Below are positions 39,248 through 48,149 of a stretch of DNA of 48,644 nt, piece after piece. The position numbers were made by a program, and so were the translations under genes. Every line of letters starts with the position of its first letter. Within the stretch, counting starts at the first letter, position 1. The stretch is from positions 1 through 48,644 of the forward strand of contig CAYZRY010000006.1 in the NCBI GenBank assembly GCA_964481005.1, given 5' to 3'. The stretch is from CAYZRY01 sp964481005 (GTDB taxonomy: Bacteria; Bacillota_I; Bacilli_A; RF39; UBA660). The notes beneath the pieces are model-generated. The model was not told the origin of the DNA. It was given only the letters and a program-made list of their open reading frames with translations, and did not search any database.

Positions 39248-41392
39248 TTATTCAAGCGGTATTAGTGATAAATTGACCTTCTTTCGGTCACGATCTATTG
39301 CTTCGACATAACATGTGACTATATCACCAACTGCTACTACTTCTGATGGATGTTTTATGTATCTTTTAGCCATCTTTGAGATGTGTGCTAAACCATCGTT
39401 ATGAAGACCAATATCGATAAATGCCCCGAAGTCGACGACATTTCTGACAGTTCCTTCGAGTTTGTCTCCGACTTGTAAATCTTCAAGAGTTAAAACACCA
39501 GTTTTAAATAATGGTTTAGCAATATTATCACGAGGATCAATTATCGGTTTTTCTAAACTTTGAAGAATATCTTCGATTGTGTATTTATCGATAGATAGCT
39601 CTTCGCTTAGTTTAGATGAGTCTATTCCTTTTAGCTTTTCTTTGATAGCCTCAGTACCAATATCTGAATCCTTAATGTCGAATGTTTTCATAATCTTTTC
39701 CGCTGCTTTGTAACTTTCTGGGTGAATTGAAGTCTTATCGAGAAGATTTTCCCCATCGACAATACGCATAAAACCTATTGCTTGTTCAAACACTTTGGCA
39801 CTTACGCCCTTTATTTTAGCTACTTCTTTACGACTAGTTATCTTACCATTTTGATCACGGTAAGTAAGTAGTGCCTCGATAGCTTTTTTATTCATTCCTG
39901 ATATGTAAGCTAGTATTGATTGTGAAGCTGTATTGATATTTACACCGACTCTATTGACTATTTTCTCAACAACAAATGCAAGTGATTCATCTAATCTTTT
40001 AGCGGTTACATCGTGTTGATAAAGACCTACACCAATGCTTTTAGGATCTATTTTAACTAGTTCCGATAACGCATCTTGAAGGCGTCTACCGATGCTTATA
40101 GCACTGCGCTTTTCAACGGTTAAGTCTGGAAATTCTGTAATAGCTAAAGGACTAGCTGAGTATACTGATGCTCCTGCTTCGTTGACAATAATATATTCAA
40201 CTTTTCTTTTAGCATCTTTAATAGAATCAGCGACAAATACTTCACTTTCTCTAGATGCTGTACCATTACCAATAGCAATGATATCAATTGAATACTTATC
40301 GATCATTTCCAGTAAAATCTTTTTAGATTCTTCGATTTTTAAATGTGGTTCAGTTGGATAAATCACTTCGATTTTAAGTGGTTTACCACGAGGATCTAAG
40401 ACTGCTAGTTTACAACCTGTTCTAAAGGCTGGATCAAAACCTAAAACTACTTTCTCAGTAATTGGCGGAGTCATTAAAAGATTTTCTAAATTACCAGCAA
40501 AATTGACAATAGCATTTTCCTCGGCTGCTTCTTTAAGTTCAGTTCTAATTTCTCTTTCAATACTAGGAAAAATCAAACGTTTATATGAGTCTTTGATAGC
40601 TTCCAAAATAAGCTCTTTTTCACTGGTGTTTTGCTTAACTTCTTTTTCTTCGAGATACTTTATAATATCAGCTTCATCGATATCGATATTAACTGTTAAT
40701 ATTCCCTCTTTTTCCCCGCGATTGATAGCCATTAAACGATGATGTTTAATCTTGATTATCTCTTCACTTGCATCATAGTAATTTTGATAGGTTTTATTCT
40801 CATCATTAGCATTTTTCTTTAGTTTACTTGTAATCTTACCATTTCTTTTAATAAAACTTCTAATCCACTTGCGATAATTAGCATTGTCAGAAATCATTTC
40901 AGCAATTATATACATCGCTCCTTGAAGAGCATCTTCGACTGTTTTAACTTCTTCGGTTAAATAGTTTTTAGCCTCGCTCTTTAGATCAATGTTTTTAAAC
41001 TCGAGAATTTGTTTAGCTAGTGGCTCAAGTCCCATTTTAATTGCTTCGCTAGCTTTAGTCTTTTTCTTTTCCTTAAATGGTCTATAGATATCTTCGACCT
41101 CAACTAATTTAGTGCAAGCTAAAATATCAGCTTTAAGTTCTTCGGTTAACATTTGTTTCTCATCAATTAACCTGATGACATCTTCTTTACGTTTTTGAAG
41201 AGCAACTTCATATTCATATGTTTCACTGATGGTGCGAATAATTTCTTCATCTAGTGCTCCGGTTGCTTCTTTTCGATATCTAGCGATAAACGGAATAGTA
41301 TTACCCTCTTCTAAAAGCTTTAAAACAGCTTCGATACGTTTAGCATCTATCTTTAAACTCTTACTTAAATTACTGATAATATTTTCACTCAT
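39248..41392 (-). CDS. tex: Tex-family S1 RNA-binding protein
   Basis: 714 aa. N-terminal Tex helices (T-I-P-F-I-A-R-Y-R-K-E-A-T-G near residue 32), a YqgF/RNase H-like domain (V-L-G-F-D-P-A-F-R-T-G-C-K-L-A-V near 316), helix-hairpin-helix segments (G-V-N-I-N-T-A-S near 483) and a C-terminal S1 domain (G-D-K-L-E-G-T-V-R-N-V-V-D-F-G-A-F-I-D-I-G). Tex binds RNA and interacts with the transcription and translation machinery. AAAAGGAG precedes the ATG. It lies just downstream of the RNase J-like gene and after that gene's terminator. Confidence 0.94.
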   Translation of the reverse strand: MSENIISNLSKSLKIDAKRIEAVLKLLEEGNTIPFIARYRKEATGALDEEIIRTISETYEYEVALQKRKEDVIRLIDEKQMLTEELKADILACTKLVEVEDIYRPFKEKKKTKASEAIKMGLEPLAKQILEFKNIDLKSEAKNYLTEEVKTVEDALQGAMYIIAEMISDNANYRKWIRSFIKRNGKITSKLKKNANDENKTYQNYYDASEEIIKIKHHRLMAINRGEKEGILTVNIDIDEADIIKYLEEKEVKQNTSEKELILEAIKDSYKRLIFPSIEREIRTELKEAAEENAIVNFAGNLENLLMTPPITEKVVLGFDPAFRTGCKLAVLDPRGKPLKIEVIYPTEPHLKIEESKKILLEMIDKYSIDIIAIGNGTASRESEVFVADSIKDAKRKVEYIIVNEAGASVYSASPLAITEFPDLTVEKRSAISIGRRLQDALSELVKIDPKSIGVGLYQHDVTAKRLDESLAFVVEKIVNRVGVNINTASQSILAYISGMNKKAIEALLTYRDQNGKITSRKEVAKIKGVSAKVFEQAIGFMRIVDGENLLDKTSIHPESYKAAEKIMKTFDIKDSDIGTEAIKEKLKGIDSSKLSEELSIDKYTIEDILQSLEKPIIDPRDNIAKPLFKTGVLTLEDLQVGDKLEGTVRNVVDFGAFIDIGLHNDGLAHISKMAKRYIKHPSEVVAVGDIVTCYVEAIDRDRKKVNLSLIPLE

Positions 41393-41412
41393 ATTTACTC
41401 CTTTTAATTAAA

Positions 41413-41432
41413 AAGTGAGATTAATCTCACTT
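41413..41432 (-). terminator. Terminator after the RNase J-like gene
   Basis: A 20-base perfect palindrome (AAGTGAGATT / AATCTCACTT) followed on the minus strand by TTTAATT. Confidence 0.7.
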
Positions 41433-43080
41433 ATACTTCTTGAATGACTGTAATAATCATCGGTTTAGATTCAAGTTCACGGTAATAGTATTTACCTAGG
41501 ACTTCTCTAACTTCGTTCTTAATGTTGTTATAATCGACTTTCTTATTATCTAGCTGAATATTCTTTTCAATTATTTCTAGTGACATCTTTTGCGTCTCTT
41601 CGATTAGTTCAGCATTGTCTTTGACAAAGATAAATCCTCTCGTTAGAATTTCTGGTCCACTAAGGATTTTCTTAGTAGTTTTAGAAAGCGTACAACTGAC
41701 GATAACTATTCCATTTTCTCCAAGCATTTGACGATCTTTTAAAACTAGTTCACCGACATCTTCACTACTTTTTCCATCGATTAGTATTTCATCGATTGCA
41801 ACTTTTTCACGGACATCTGATAGGACACCCCCTTCAAAGGTAGCAACATCACCGTTTTCTTTTAGAATGATGTTTTCTTTATCCATCCCAATCATCTCGG
41901 CTATTTCAGCATTCTTAACTTGATGACGATATTCACCTCTTACCGGGAAATAATATTTTGGTTGCATCAAATTTAACATCAGCATCAAATCTTCACGGGA
42001 AGCATGGTGTGATAAGTGTTTGCTCGATAAGGCAATCGCTTCGACTCCAAGTCTAGCAATATCATCCATGATCATCGCCTGACGAAGCTCTATTCCTTCG
42101 TAAGCTGGTTCTGTGATAAAGATAGTATCATTTTCATTGATCTTGATAAACTTATCAAATCCTTTGATAATTCTCTCTAGATTCATAAATGGTTTTTCTT
42201 TTTCATCAGATATCATAATAACAGCATTGTTATCATTGATATTAGTTAGGTCTCCTAGATAGTTTTTATCAAAAGTTATGTAACCCATTTCAATTGATCT
42301 AAATAATAATTCTTGAAGACTCTTTCCCATGATAATTAGTTTCTTGTGGGATTTTTCTACCTGTCTAAGTATTTCTTGTGCGCGGTAGATATGAGCTGTG
42401 TGCAAGGTTGTAATAATTCTACCAGGAGCTTTATTAAAGACTTCGCTGATAAATTTATCTGCTCTGTTATTTGGACTGGTATGTCCTTCTTTTTCAGCAT
42501 AGACTGACTCACTTAAAAGACAAAGTACTCCTTGTTTTCCAACATAGGCAAGTTTACCAATATCACTCTTATAGTGACCCATCATTGTCGAATCAAAGAC
42601 ATAGTCTCCGGTATAGACAATAGCTCCGTCTTCAGTGTATAAAACATAGGCAACAGACTCTGGAATAGAGTGTGTAACACTAACGGAAAAGACCGCATTT
42701 TTACCAAAGTTAATCTTTGTATGGGGTTTCATTTCAATTAGTTTATCTGTTGGGATATTATTCTCTTTTAAATCAGTTTTAACTACTTCCAAAGTAAACT
42801 TTGTACCATAGACCTTTAGCTCTGGTATATCTTTCATGATATCAGCTGTTGCTCCAGCATTACTATCATGACCATGAGTTAGGAATAGTCCCTTTACTCT
42901 TTTTACATTATCTATTAGATACTGATAATCAGGTAGAATATAATCTACTCCAAGCATCTTCTCCATTCCAAATTTTAATCCCGCATCAAAAACAAAAATA
43001 TCTTCGTCAACTTCGACGACATACATATTTTTTCCATTTTCATTTAGTCCACCCAGACTAAATATTTTAATTTTACTCAA
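41431..43080 (-). CDS. RNase J-family protein with an altered metal site
   Basis: 549 aa, full RNase J length: metallo-beta-lactamase, beta-CASP and C-terminal domains. G-G-L-N-E-N-G-K-N-M-Y near residue 10 and V-D-Y-I-L-P-D match RNase J. The key motif usually H-G-H-E-D-H reads H-G-H-D-S-N (69-74), so the Asp/His pair that binds metal is lost. H-S-I-P-E-S, Y-T-G-D-Y-V-F-D and S-H-H-A-S-R-E-D-L remain, and F-P-V-R-G-E-Y-R has Arg where His often stands. It may be a weak or inactive J2-like partner of another RNase J. Start is TTG with AAAGGAGA upstream. It is followed by tex. Confidence 0.87.
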   Translation of the reverse strand: MSKIKIFSLGGLNENGKNMYVVEVDEDIFVFDAGLKFGMEKMLGVDYILPDYQYLIDNVKRVKGLFLTHGHDSNAGATADIMKDIPELKVYGTKFTLEVVKTDLKENNIPTDKLIEMKPHTKINFGKNAVFSVSVTHSIPESVAYVLYTEDGAIVYTGDYVFDSTMMGHYKSDIGKLAYVGKQGVLCLLSESVYAEKEGHTSPNNRADKFISEVFNKAPGRIITTLHTAHIYRAQEILRQVEKSHKKLIIMGKSLQELLFRSIEMGYITFDKNYLGDLTNINDNNAVIMISDEKEKPFMNLERIIKGFDKFIKINENDTIFITEPAYEGIELRQAMIMDDIARLGVEAIALSSKHLSHHASREDLMLMLNLMQPKYYFPVRGEYRHQVKNAEIAEMIGMDKENIILKENGDVATFEGGVLSDVREKVAIDEILIDGKSSEDVGELVLKDRQMLGENGIVIVSCTLSKTTKKILSGPEILTRGFIFVKDNAELIEETQKMSLEIIEKNIQLDNKKVDYNNIKNEVREVLGKYYYRELESKPMIITVIQEV

Positions 43081-43151
43081 ATTAATTCTCCTTTCATGTT
43101 TAAATTTTTTTAAGTATATAAATTAGTTAAATTACTAATAATTATTTGTGA

Positions 43152-43817
43152 TTATCTAGCAAGTTTTGCTAGAGCATCTTTGGCTGCTTCTTGTTCGGCT
43201 TCTTTTTTACTTTGAGCCATACCTTTACCATAGATAACTCCATCAATTACTACTTGCATAATGAATTCGCGATTGTGAGCTGGTCCCTCTTCGGCTAATA
43301 GTTCGTAAGAGACACTTCGCTTATCTGTCTGCATTGCTTCTTGCAGGCTAGACTTATAGTCACTAAAGAAACTGATATTTGGATCTTTGATATATGGAAC
43401 AATAATATCAAGCGCTACTTCTTTAGCTTTAGCAAAACCAAGATCGAGATAGATAGCTCCGATCATAGCTTCAAAAGTATCAGCTAAAATAACCTTCTTA
43501 AATCTTCCCCCATCTTTATCTTCTCCAACACCAACTTTAATATATTCACTCAAATTTAAATCTTTAGCATATTCATAGAGAGCATTCTCACATACATAAC
43601 TAGCTCTCGTCTTACTCATATCGCCCTCTTGTTCATTACAACAGTTATACAAATAATCACTCACAGCAAGATCGAGGACAGCGTCCCCTAAGAATTCCAT
43701 TCTTTCATAATCCCCTTTTAATTTATGTTCATTTGTATAAGAAGAATGCGAAAAAGCAGTCTCATAATAGTTTATATCTTTAGGTATAAGTTTGAGTCTA
43801 TCAAATAGACCTTTCAT
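43152..43817 (-). CDS. rnc: Ribonuclease III
   Basis: 221 aa. The RNase III signature is E-R-M-E-F-L-G-D-A-V-L-D-L-A near residue 35, with further acidic catalytic residues in A-D-T-F-E-A-M-I-G-A-I. A C-terminal double-stranded RNA-binding domain begins D-Y-K-S-S-L-Q-E-A-M-Q and ends with K-E-A-E-Q-E-A-A-K-D-A-L. It processes rRNA precursors. The ATG at 43817 is preferred because the longer reading begins at an ATG overlapping the -10 box TATAAT (43833-43838). Confidence 0.95.
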   Translation of the reverse strand: MKGLFDRLKLIPKDINYYETAFSHSSYTNEHKLKGDYERMEFLGDAVLDLAVSDYLYNCCNEQEGDMSKTRASYVCENALYEYAKDLNLSEYIKVGVGEDKDGGRFKKVILADTFEAMIGAIYLDLGFAKAKEVALDIIVPYIKDPNISFFSDYKSSLQEAMQTDKRSVSYELLAEEGPAHNREFIMQVVIDGVIYGKGMAQSKKEAEQEAAKDALAKLAR

Positions 43818-43879
43818 AAAATCACCGTATTTATTATACAACATATTTGCTTAAAAGAAAATACTTTCGAGCTTATCTA

Positions 43880-43908
43880 TTGTTTTTAGAGCTTTAATAG
43901 AGTAAAAT
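43880..43908 (+). promoter_or_regulatory. Promoter of the yidD operon
   Basis: -35 TTGTTT (43880-43885), a 17-base spacer and -10 TAAAAT (43903-43908), 15 bases before the yidD ATG. The divergent rnc -10 (43833-43838, minus) lies about 40 bases away. Confidence 0.6.
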
Positions 43909-43923
43909 ATATTATGGTGAACA

Positions 43924-44145
43924 ATGAAAAATTTACTAATTAAATTAATTAAAATTTATCAAGCTATTCCCTTTCAGTCACATGGTTATTGCAAGTTTCA
44001 ACCTAGGTGTTCTGACTATGGCATTGAGGCTTTAAATGAGTATGGGGCTTTTAGGGGAAGCGCTATGACTGTTTGGCGAATACTTAGATGTAATCCCTTC
44101 AACAAGGGAGGATATGACCCAGTGAAAAGGAGAAAGAAAAAATGA
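43924..44145 (+). CDS. yidD: Membrane protein insertion efficiency factor YidD
   Basis: 73 aa. The YidD family core is plain: I-K-I-Y-Q near the start, C-K-F-Q-P-R-C-S-D-Y-G-I-E-A-L and R-I-L-R-C-N-P-F-N-K-G-G-Y-D-P-V at the end, with three Cys. It helps YidC insert membrane proteins and is usually beside rpmH-rnpA-yidC. Here it is away from that cluster, beside rnc. GGTGA precedes the ATG. The stop overlaps the lipoprotein start (ATGA). Confidence 0.93.
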   Translation: MKNLLIKLIKIYQAIPFQSHGYCKFQPRCSDYGIEALNEYGAFRGSAMTVWRILRCNPFNKGGYDPVKRRKKK

Positions 44146-45002
44146 AGAAATTATTAGTTACAACAATTATCCTATTAGCTCTTACTGCTTGTTTTAAGAA
44201 GGATACAATGGAAGGAATAGATATTATTACGACCAACTATCCAACTGAATATATAACAAATTACTTATATGGCGACAATGCAATTATTGAAAGTATTTAT
44301 CCCGATGGAAGTAATCCTCGAAATATTAAATTCAATAAAAAGCAAGTTGCTGATTTCAGTGAAAAGAGTTTGTATATTTACCTGGGTAAAGTTAAAAGTC
44401 AAAGTGATTTAGCTGTCGAGTTTAAGAATCTAAATAAAGATCTTCTGCTGATCGATGGGAGTCTTGGTATCGAAGCTGAACACAGCGTCGAAGAGACATG
44501 GCTTGATCCTTCAAATATGCTAATGATTACCAGAAATATTCGCAATGGATTAAACGAGTACATAAAAAGTGCTTACCTAAATAAAGAAATAGATGAAAAG
44601 TACAATCAGTTAAAGATAGAGTTATCGAACTTAGATGCTGAGTTTAGACTAACGGCTGCTAGTGCAGATCGTAAAACTATCGTTGTTAGCAACAATGCTT
44701 TAATGTTTTTACAAAAGTATGGCTTTAAAGTAATATCACTTGATGAAGAAACAGTTACTGATAAAATAATTAGCGATGTTAAAAACCTAATTAAAACGAA
44801 CCAAGCTAAATTTATTTATACACTTGAACATGCACCAGAAAATAAAACTGCTAAAAATCTAATAAGCAGCGAAAATGCGACTGAGACTATCTTTAGAAGC
44901 GTTGAAACAATCGATGATGAAGAAAGAAAACTTGCCAAAGATTACATTACTATCATGAAAGAAAATATCGAATCTATCAAAGAAGGAACATACAACAAAT
45001 AA
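44142..45002 (+). CDS. ZnuA-like substrate-binding lipoprotein without the usual metal histidines
   Basis: 286 aa. Signal peptide with lipobox L-T-A-C (Cys17). The fold order of a metal ABC-transporter binding protein can be followed: I-T-T-N-Y-P-T-E-Y-I near 29, G-S-N-P-R-N-I near 57, L-Y-I-Y-L-G, E-T-W-L-D-P near 118 and V-V-S-N-N-A-L near 181. In metal-binding relatives these places read D-P-H, H-x-W-L-D-P and H-D-A-F: all three His are replaced (by Arg60, a Glu/Thr pair and Asn184). So it probably binds something other than Zn or Mn, or has lost binding. No ABC permease or ATPase gene is adjacent. It is coupled to yidD and the coiled-coil gene. Confidence 0.8.
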   Translation: MKKLLVTTIILLALTACFKKDTMEGIDIITTNYPTEYITNYLYGDNAIIESIYPDGSNPRNIKFNKKQVADFSEKSLYIYLGKVKSQSDLAVEFKNLNKDLLLIDGSLGIEAEHSVEETWLDPSNMLMITRNIRNGLNEYIKSAYLNKEIDEKYNQLKIELSNLDAEFRLTAASADRKTIVVSNNALMFLQKYGFKVISLDEETVTDKIISDVKNLIKTNQAKFIYTLEHAPENKTAKNLISSENATETIFRSVETIDDEERKLAKDYITIMKENIESIKEGTYNK

Positions 45003-46219
45003 TGACAAGTACTAAGGGGAAAGCTAACCTTCTCTTTCGTAAAAACTACAAAGAAAACAAACAAAATGAAAAGAAGACAACCATAACCGAAGTTTATCTC
45101 GAAGAGCCAATCGTCGAGATATCTTTTCCTGTGACTGAAAAAGATAATAAAGAGATCGAAGTACCTATCGCTTTAATCGATGAACTGATATACCGTGATA
45201 TATCGGTGATGTTAGATGAAGAAAAAGAAAATCTTTATCGTATCGAAGATGAAATTGAATATATAGAAAAAGATGAAGAAAATGCTAGTTTAAGCAAAGA
45301 AGCAACTAAATTAAAAAAAGAACTAGAATCAATTGAAAGAAAGCTAAAACAACTTGGTGATAAACTCGACAAAATCAAAGACCTAAGCTTTAGAAGCTTT
45401 AGTGATGCTGACGATATGCAAATTGAACTGTTTGAAATAAATGATGCGCTGCTTAGTGAAAGAGCTAAAGAATTAGATACTACCAAGATAAAACAGTATA
45501 TAGAAATAGTCGACAGGTTAATTAAAGCAGGAGATGCTCACAGCAGGCTAAAAGATAAAGTAGATGATAAAAGTGAAAAACTAGAGGAAAGTGATAAAGC
45601 TAAAGATAAGCTTGATAAAAAGTTAGAAATAAGTGAAAAAGAACTAGAAAAAATGGAAGACTTCACCGATAGAATAAATACTTCACTTGAAGAACTACAA
45701 GCTAAAATAAATAAACCAATTGAAATTGAAGAAAGAATATTTAAATATCGAAAATTAGTAGCTGAAACTGATAAAGTGTTAGAAGCTATCATTCTATTTT
45801 CAATCGGTAATAAAACTAAGCACCCTGCCCTAGCTTCAGCTCTTAAATTTGGAGCTGTCATATCGATGGGTAAAGTATTTAGATTTAAAACTGTTACTGA
45901 AAAAAGTACTAGTGTCCATATGGAAGACTTAACATCACTAATCAAGAAAAATAAAGATAGTATCGAAGATGTTTCACTTCAGATAGATGATGCCCTAAAT
46001 AGTATCGAAGATATCAAAGATGTATTTGATGAACATCTAAAGGGTTTAACTGGTGAAATACCTGAGTATCAAAAGATGTTTAGAAATATTCTCAAACTGG
46101 AAGCTAATATGATCAAGGAACAAGAGAGAATCTACGAACAAAAGAAAAGTTTAACTGACAAAGAAAAAGAGTATTCAGTAAAAACTCTCAAATATCAAAA
46201 AATAACAGATGCTGTTTAG
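45002..46219 (+). CDS. Uncharacterised coiled-coil protein
   Basis: 405 aa, not recognised. No signal peptide or transmembrane helix, so probably cytoplasmic. An N-terminal lead of about 60 residues is followed by long charged heptad-like helices: about residues 70-125, 165-240 and 310-405, with K/E-rich text such as L-K-K-E-L-E-S-I-E-R-K-L-K-Q-L. A less charged insert near 255-300 (I-L-F-S-I-G-N-K-T-K-H-P-A-L-A-S-A-L-K-F) could fold as a small domain. It starts on the base of the upstream stop (TAATG), so it is translationally coupled to the ZnuA-like gene. Superficially like TelA (toxic anion resistance) in size and helical content; not claimed. Confidence 0.8.
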   Translation: MTSTKGKANLLFRKNYKENKQNEKKTTITEVYLEEPIVEISFPVTEKDNKEIEVPIALIDELIYRDISVMLDEEKENLYRIEDEIEYIEKDEENASLSKEATKLKKELESIERKLKQLGDKLDKIKDLSFRSFSDADDMQIELFEINDALLSERAKELDTTKIKQYIEIVDRLIKAGDAHSRLKDKVDDKSEKLEESDKAKDKLDKKLEISEKELEKMEDFTDRINTSLEELQAKINKPIEIEERIFKYRKLVAETDKVLEAIILFSIGNKTKHPALASALKFGAVISMGKVFRFKTVTEKSTSVHMEDLTSLIKKNKDSIEDVSLQIDDALNSIEDIKDVFDEHLKGLTGEIPEYQKMFRNILKLEANMIKEQERIYEQKKSLTDKEKEYSVKTLKYQKITDAV

Positions 46220-46227
46220 CATCTGTT
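46204..46227. terminator. Bidirectional terminator between the coiled-coil gene and the Big2 gene
   Basis: AACAGATGC / GCATCTGTT stem with a 6-base loop, with T-runs on both sides (TTATTATT on plus, ATTTTTTG on minus). Confidence 0.8.
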
Positions 46228-46230
46228 TTA

Positions 46231-47184
46231 TTATTCTCCGATATAGATATCGTCACGTAGATTGCGACGAGCTCTAAATAAATATCCAATACCAAGAAGT
46301 AGAACTATTACCAATAGGATAAATCCTAAAGTAACAATAACAAAAGTTGATGAATCTTTACTTGGTTTTTTTTCTATTACTTTTGGCCCTTCATTGACTG
46401 TTACAACGACTTCTTTACTAACTCTAGCATAATCGATTCTAACGACTGTTCGGCCAGCTTTTCTAGCAGTAACATAACCGTTTCGATCAACTGTTGCAAC
46501 ACTTTCATTAGAGCTACTAAAGTTTAGTTTGTCATAACTTACAGTAGGTGCTATGCCAATTTCTAATAGGTAGACATCGCCGACATTGATACTAACTGGT
46601 GATTTAGCACTGATAGTAACTGCACCACTTGGAGCTTTCTCTTCGGTAACTGGCACCTTTTCCTCCTCTTTGGGAACAACTGGTGCTGGGGCTGGAGCCA
46701 CAGGTGCTACTGGAGCAGCTGGAGCTACAGGTGCTGGGGCTTTGACCATTACATATACCCTATTACTCTTTTGATTTATTACATTTGACTGATAACTGTA
46801 AGTAATTGTCTGTCCAATTGATAATGGCTTTTTAACTTTGTATAAGACCGTTGCAAAAACAGCATCAGTGGCAAAGATATTACCACTTACAACTGAACAA
46901 GTCATGTAATCAGTTGCTTTATATGAACAGTACTCTGCGGCTTGAGTAGACATTATGCCAACAAACTCTAAAGCACTCTTATCATATGAATGATAAATAT
47001 TGATAAATTTAACCTCTTTTAAATGAGCTGCGCTATTATTTACGCGATGATTTATAAATACGATATCTCCAACATTATATTTAGTATTACTATTAACAGT
47101 AGCTACTGCCGTAGTAAGTTCTAGAGCAAAAGCCTGACTGCTTATCAAAAACATGGCTAATATCGTCATTAAATACTTTTTCAT
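46231..47184 (-). CDS. Membrane-anchored surface protein with Big2 Ig-like domain
   Basis: 317 aa. Signal peptide (residues 1-20, ending S-S-Q-A-F-A), then a beta-rich domain of about 130 residues that resembles a cohesin-type fold (N-V-G-D-I-V-F-I-N-H-R-V, A-L-E-F-V-G-I). It has two Cys. A Pro/Ala linker follows (A-P-V-A-P-A repeats), then a Big2 domain with S-S-S-N-E-S-V-A-T-V-D-R-N-G-Y-V-T-A-R-K-A-G, and a C-terminal membrane helix (about 282-303) ending in a short basic tail. The ATG at 47184 with GGAGTG upstream is chosen. It is separated from tsf by a terminator and has its own strong promoter. Confidence 0.88.
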   Translation of the reverse strand: MKKYLMTILAMFLISSQAFALELTTAVATVNSNTKYNVGDIVFINHRVNNSAAHLKEVKFINIYHSYDKSALEFVGIMSTQAAEYCSYKATDYMTCSVVSGNIFATDAVFATVLYKVKKPLSIGQTITYSYQSNVINQKSNRVYVMVKAPAPVAPAAPVAPVAPAPAPVVPKEEEKVPVTEEKAPSGAVTISAKSPVSINVGDVYLLEIGIAPTVSYDKLNFSSSNESVATVDRNGYVTARKAGRTVVRIDYARVSKEVVVTVNEGPKVIEKKPSKDSSTFVIVTLGFILLVIVLLLGIGYLFRARRNLRDDIYIGE

Positions 47185-47205
47185 AGTATCACTCCAATCA
47201 AGCAG

Positions 47206-47234
47206 ATTATACACCAAAACGCTTAAAATTTCAA
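47206..47234 (-). promoter_or_regulatory. Promoter of the Big2 surface protein gene
   Basis: On the minus strand, -35 TTGAAA (47229-47234), a 17-base spacer and a perfect -10 TATAAT (47206-47211), about 22 bases from the start codon. Confidence 0.8.
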
Positions 47235-47251
47235 GTTTTTTCAAAATAAAA

Positions 47252-47265
47252 AAGCCCAAAGGCTT
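47252..47265 (-). terminator. Terminator after tsf
   Basis: AAGCC / GGCTT stem with a 4-base loop, followed on the minus strand by TTTTATTTT, two bases past the tsf stop. Confidence 0.75.
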
Positions 47266-47267
47266 AA

Positions 47268-48137
47268 TTATCTAATTTGACTAAGTACTTCACAAGCGAA
47301 ATCTTCGTTTCTCTTTTCAAGTCCTTCCCCTACTTCATAACGAATGTATGATAGTACTTCAGAACCATTATTCTTAACAAAAGTTTCAACGTTTAGATCA
47401 GGATCTTTGACAAATGCTTGCTCTAAAAGACAGATTTCTTTGTAGAACTTATTGATTCTACCTGCAACCATCTTCTCAGCAATATCAGCCGGTTTCCCTT
47501 CATTGATAGCTTGTTCTTTAATTACTTCTCTTTCATGATTTAGCTCTTCTTCAGCAACTAAATCTCTATTTAAGTAACTTGGATTCATTGCTGCAATATG
47601 CATAGCAACATCTCTAGCTACTTCTTCGTCAGTCTTTTTAAGTACTGCTAAGGCAGAAATCTTTCCACCCATATGAATGTACTTACCAAAAGTCTCTTCG
47701 TCAGTCTTCTTAACTAATTCAAATCTTCTGAAACTTAACTTTTCTCCTATTTGAGCAACAAGGGCAACTAGATAGTCAGCCACTTTTCCCTCACTAGTAG
47801 TAAGTTCATTAGCTTCTTCCATTGTCGTAACTTCAGATTCTAATATTGCGTTTGCAACAGTTGTTACAAACTTGACAAAATTTTCATTCTTAGCAACAAA
47901 GTCAGTCTCTGAGTTAACTTCAATGACAACAGCTTTGTTACCGTCGATAACTATGTCAGTAAGACCTTCGGCTGCAATTCTAGATTCTTTCTTAGCTGCA
48001 GTGGAAATACCTTTTTCTCTAAGCCAATCGACAGCTTCTTCCATATTTCCATTTGTAGCTTCAAGAGCCTTCTTACAGTCGAGCATTCCTGCTCCTGTCT
48101 TTTCACGTAATTCTTTAATATCATTTACGTTAAACAT
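47268..48137 (-). CDS. tsf: Elongation factor Ts
   Basis: 289 aa. N-terminal UBA-like region I-K-E-L-R-E-K-T-G-A-G-M-L-D-C-K-K-A-L near residue 7, core N-S-E-T-D-F-V-A-K-N-E-N-F near 75 (contacts EF-Tu), and M-H-I-A-A-M-N-P-S-Y-L near 181. It exchanges GDP for GTP on EF-Tu. A strong GAAGGAGG precedes the ATG, and it lies 12 bases from rpsB, the universal rpsB-tsf order. Confidence 0.97.
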   Translation of the reverse strand: MFNVNDIKELREKTGAGMLDCKKALEATNGNMEEAVDWLREKGISTAAKKESRIAAEGLTDIVIDGNKAVVIEVNSETDFVAKNENFVKFVTTVANAILESEVTTMEEANELTTSEGKVADYLVALVAQIGEKLSFRRFELVKKTDEETFGKYIHMGGKISALAVLKKTDEEVARDVAMHIAAMNPSYLNRDLVAEEELNHEREVIKEQAINEGKPADIAEKMVAGRINKFYKEICLLEQAFVKDPDLNVETFVKNNGSEVLSYIRYEVGEGLEKRNEDFACEVLSQIR

Positions 48138-48149
48138 AATACCTCCTTC

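Noticed and set aside
45235..45945. Ser-rich minus-strand frames opposite the coiled-coil gene
   Set aside because: They are shadows of the K/E-rich plus-strand helices.
46650..46745. GC-rich direct repeats that might be a mobile or regulatory repeat
   Set aside because: They are the codons of the Pro/Ala linker of the surface protein and stay in frame.
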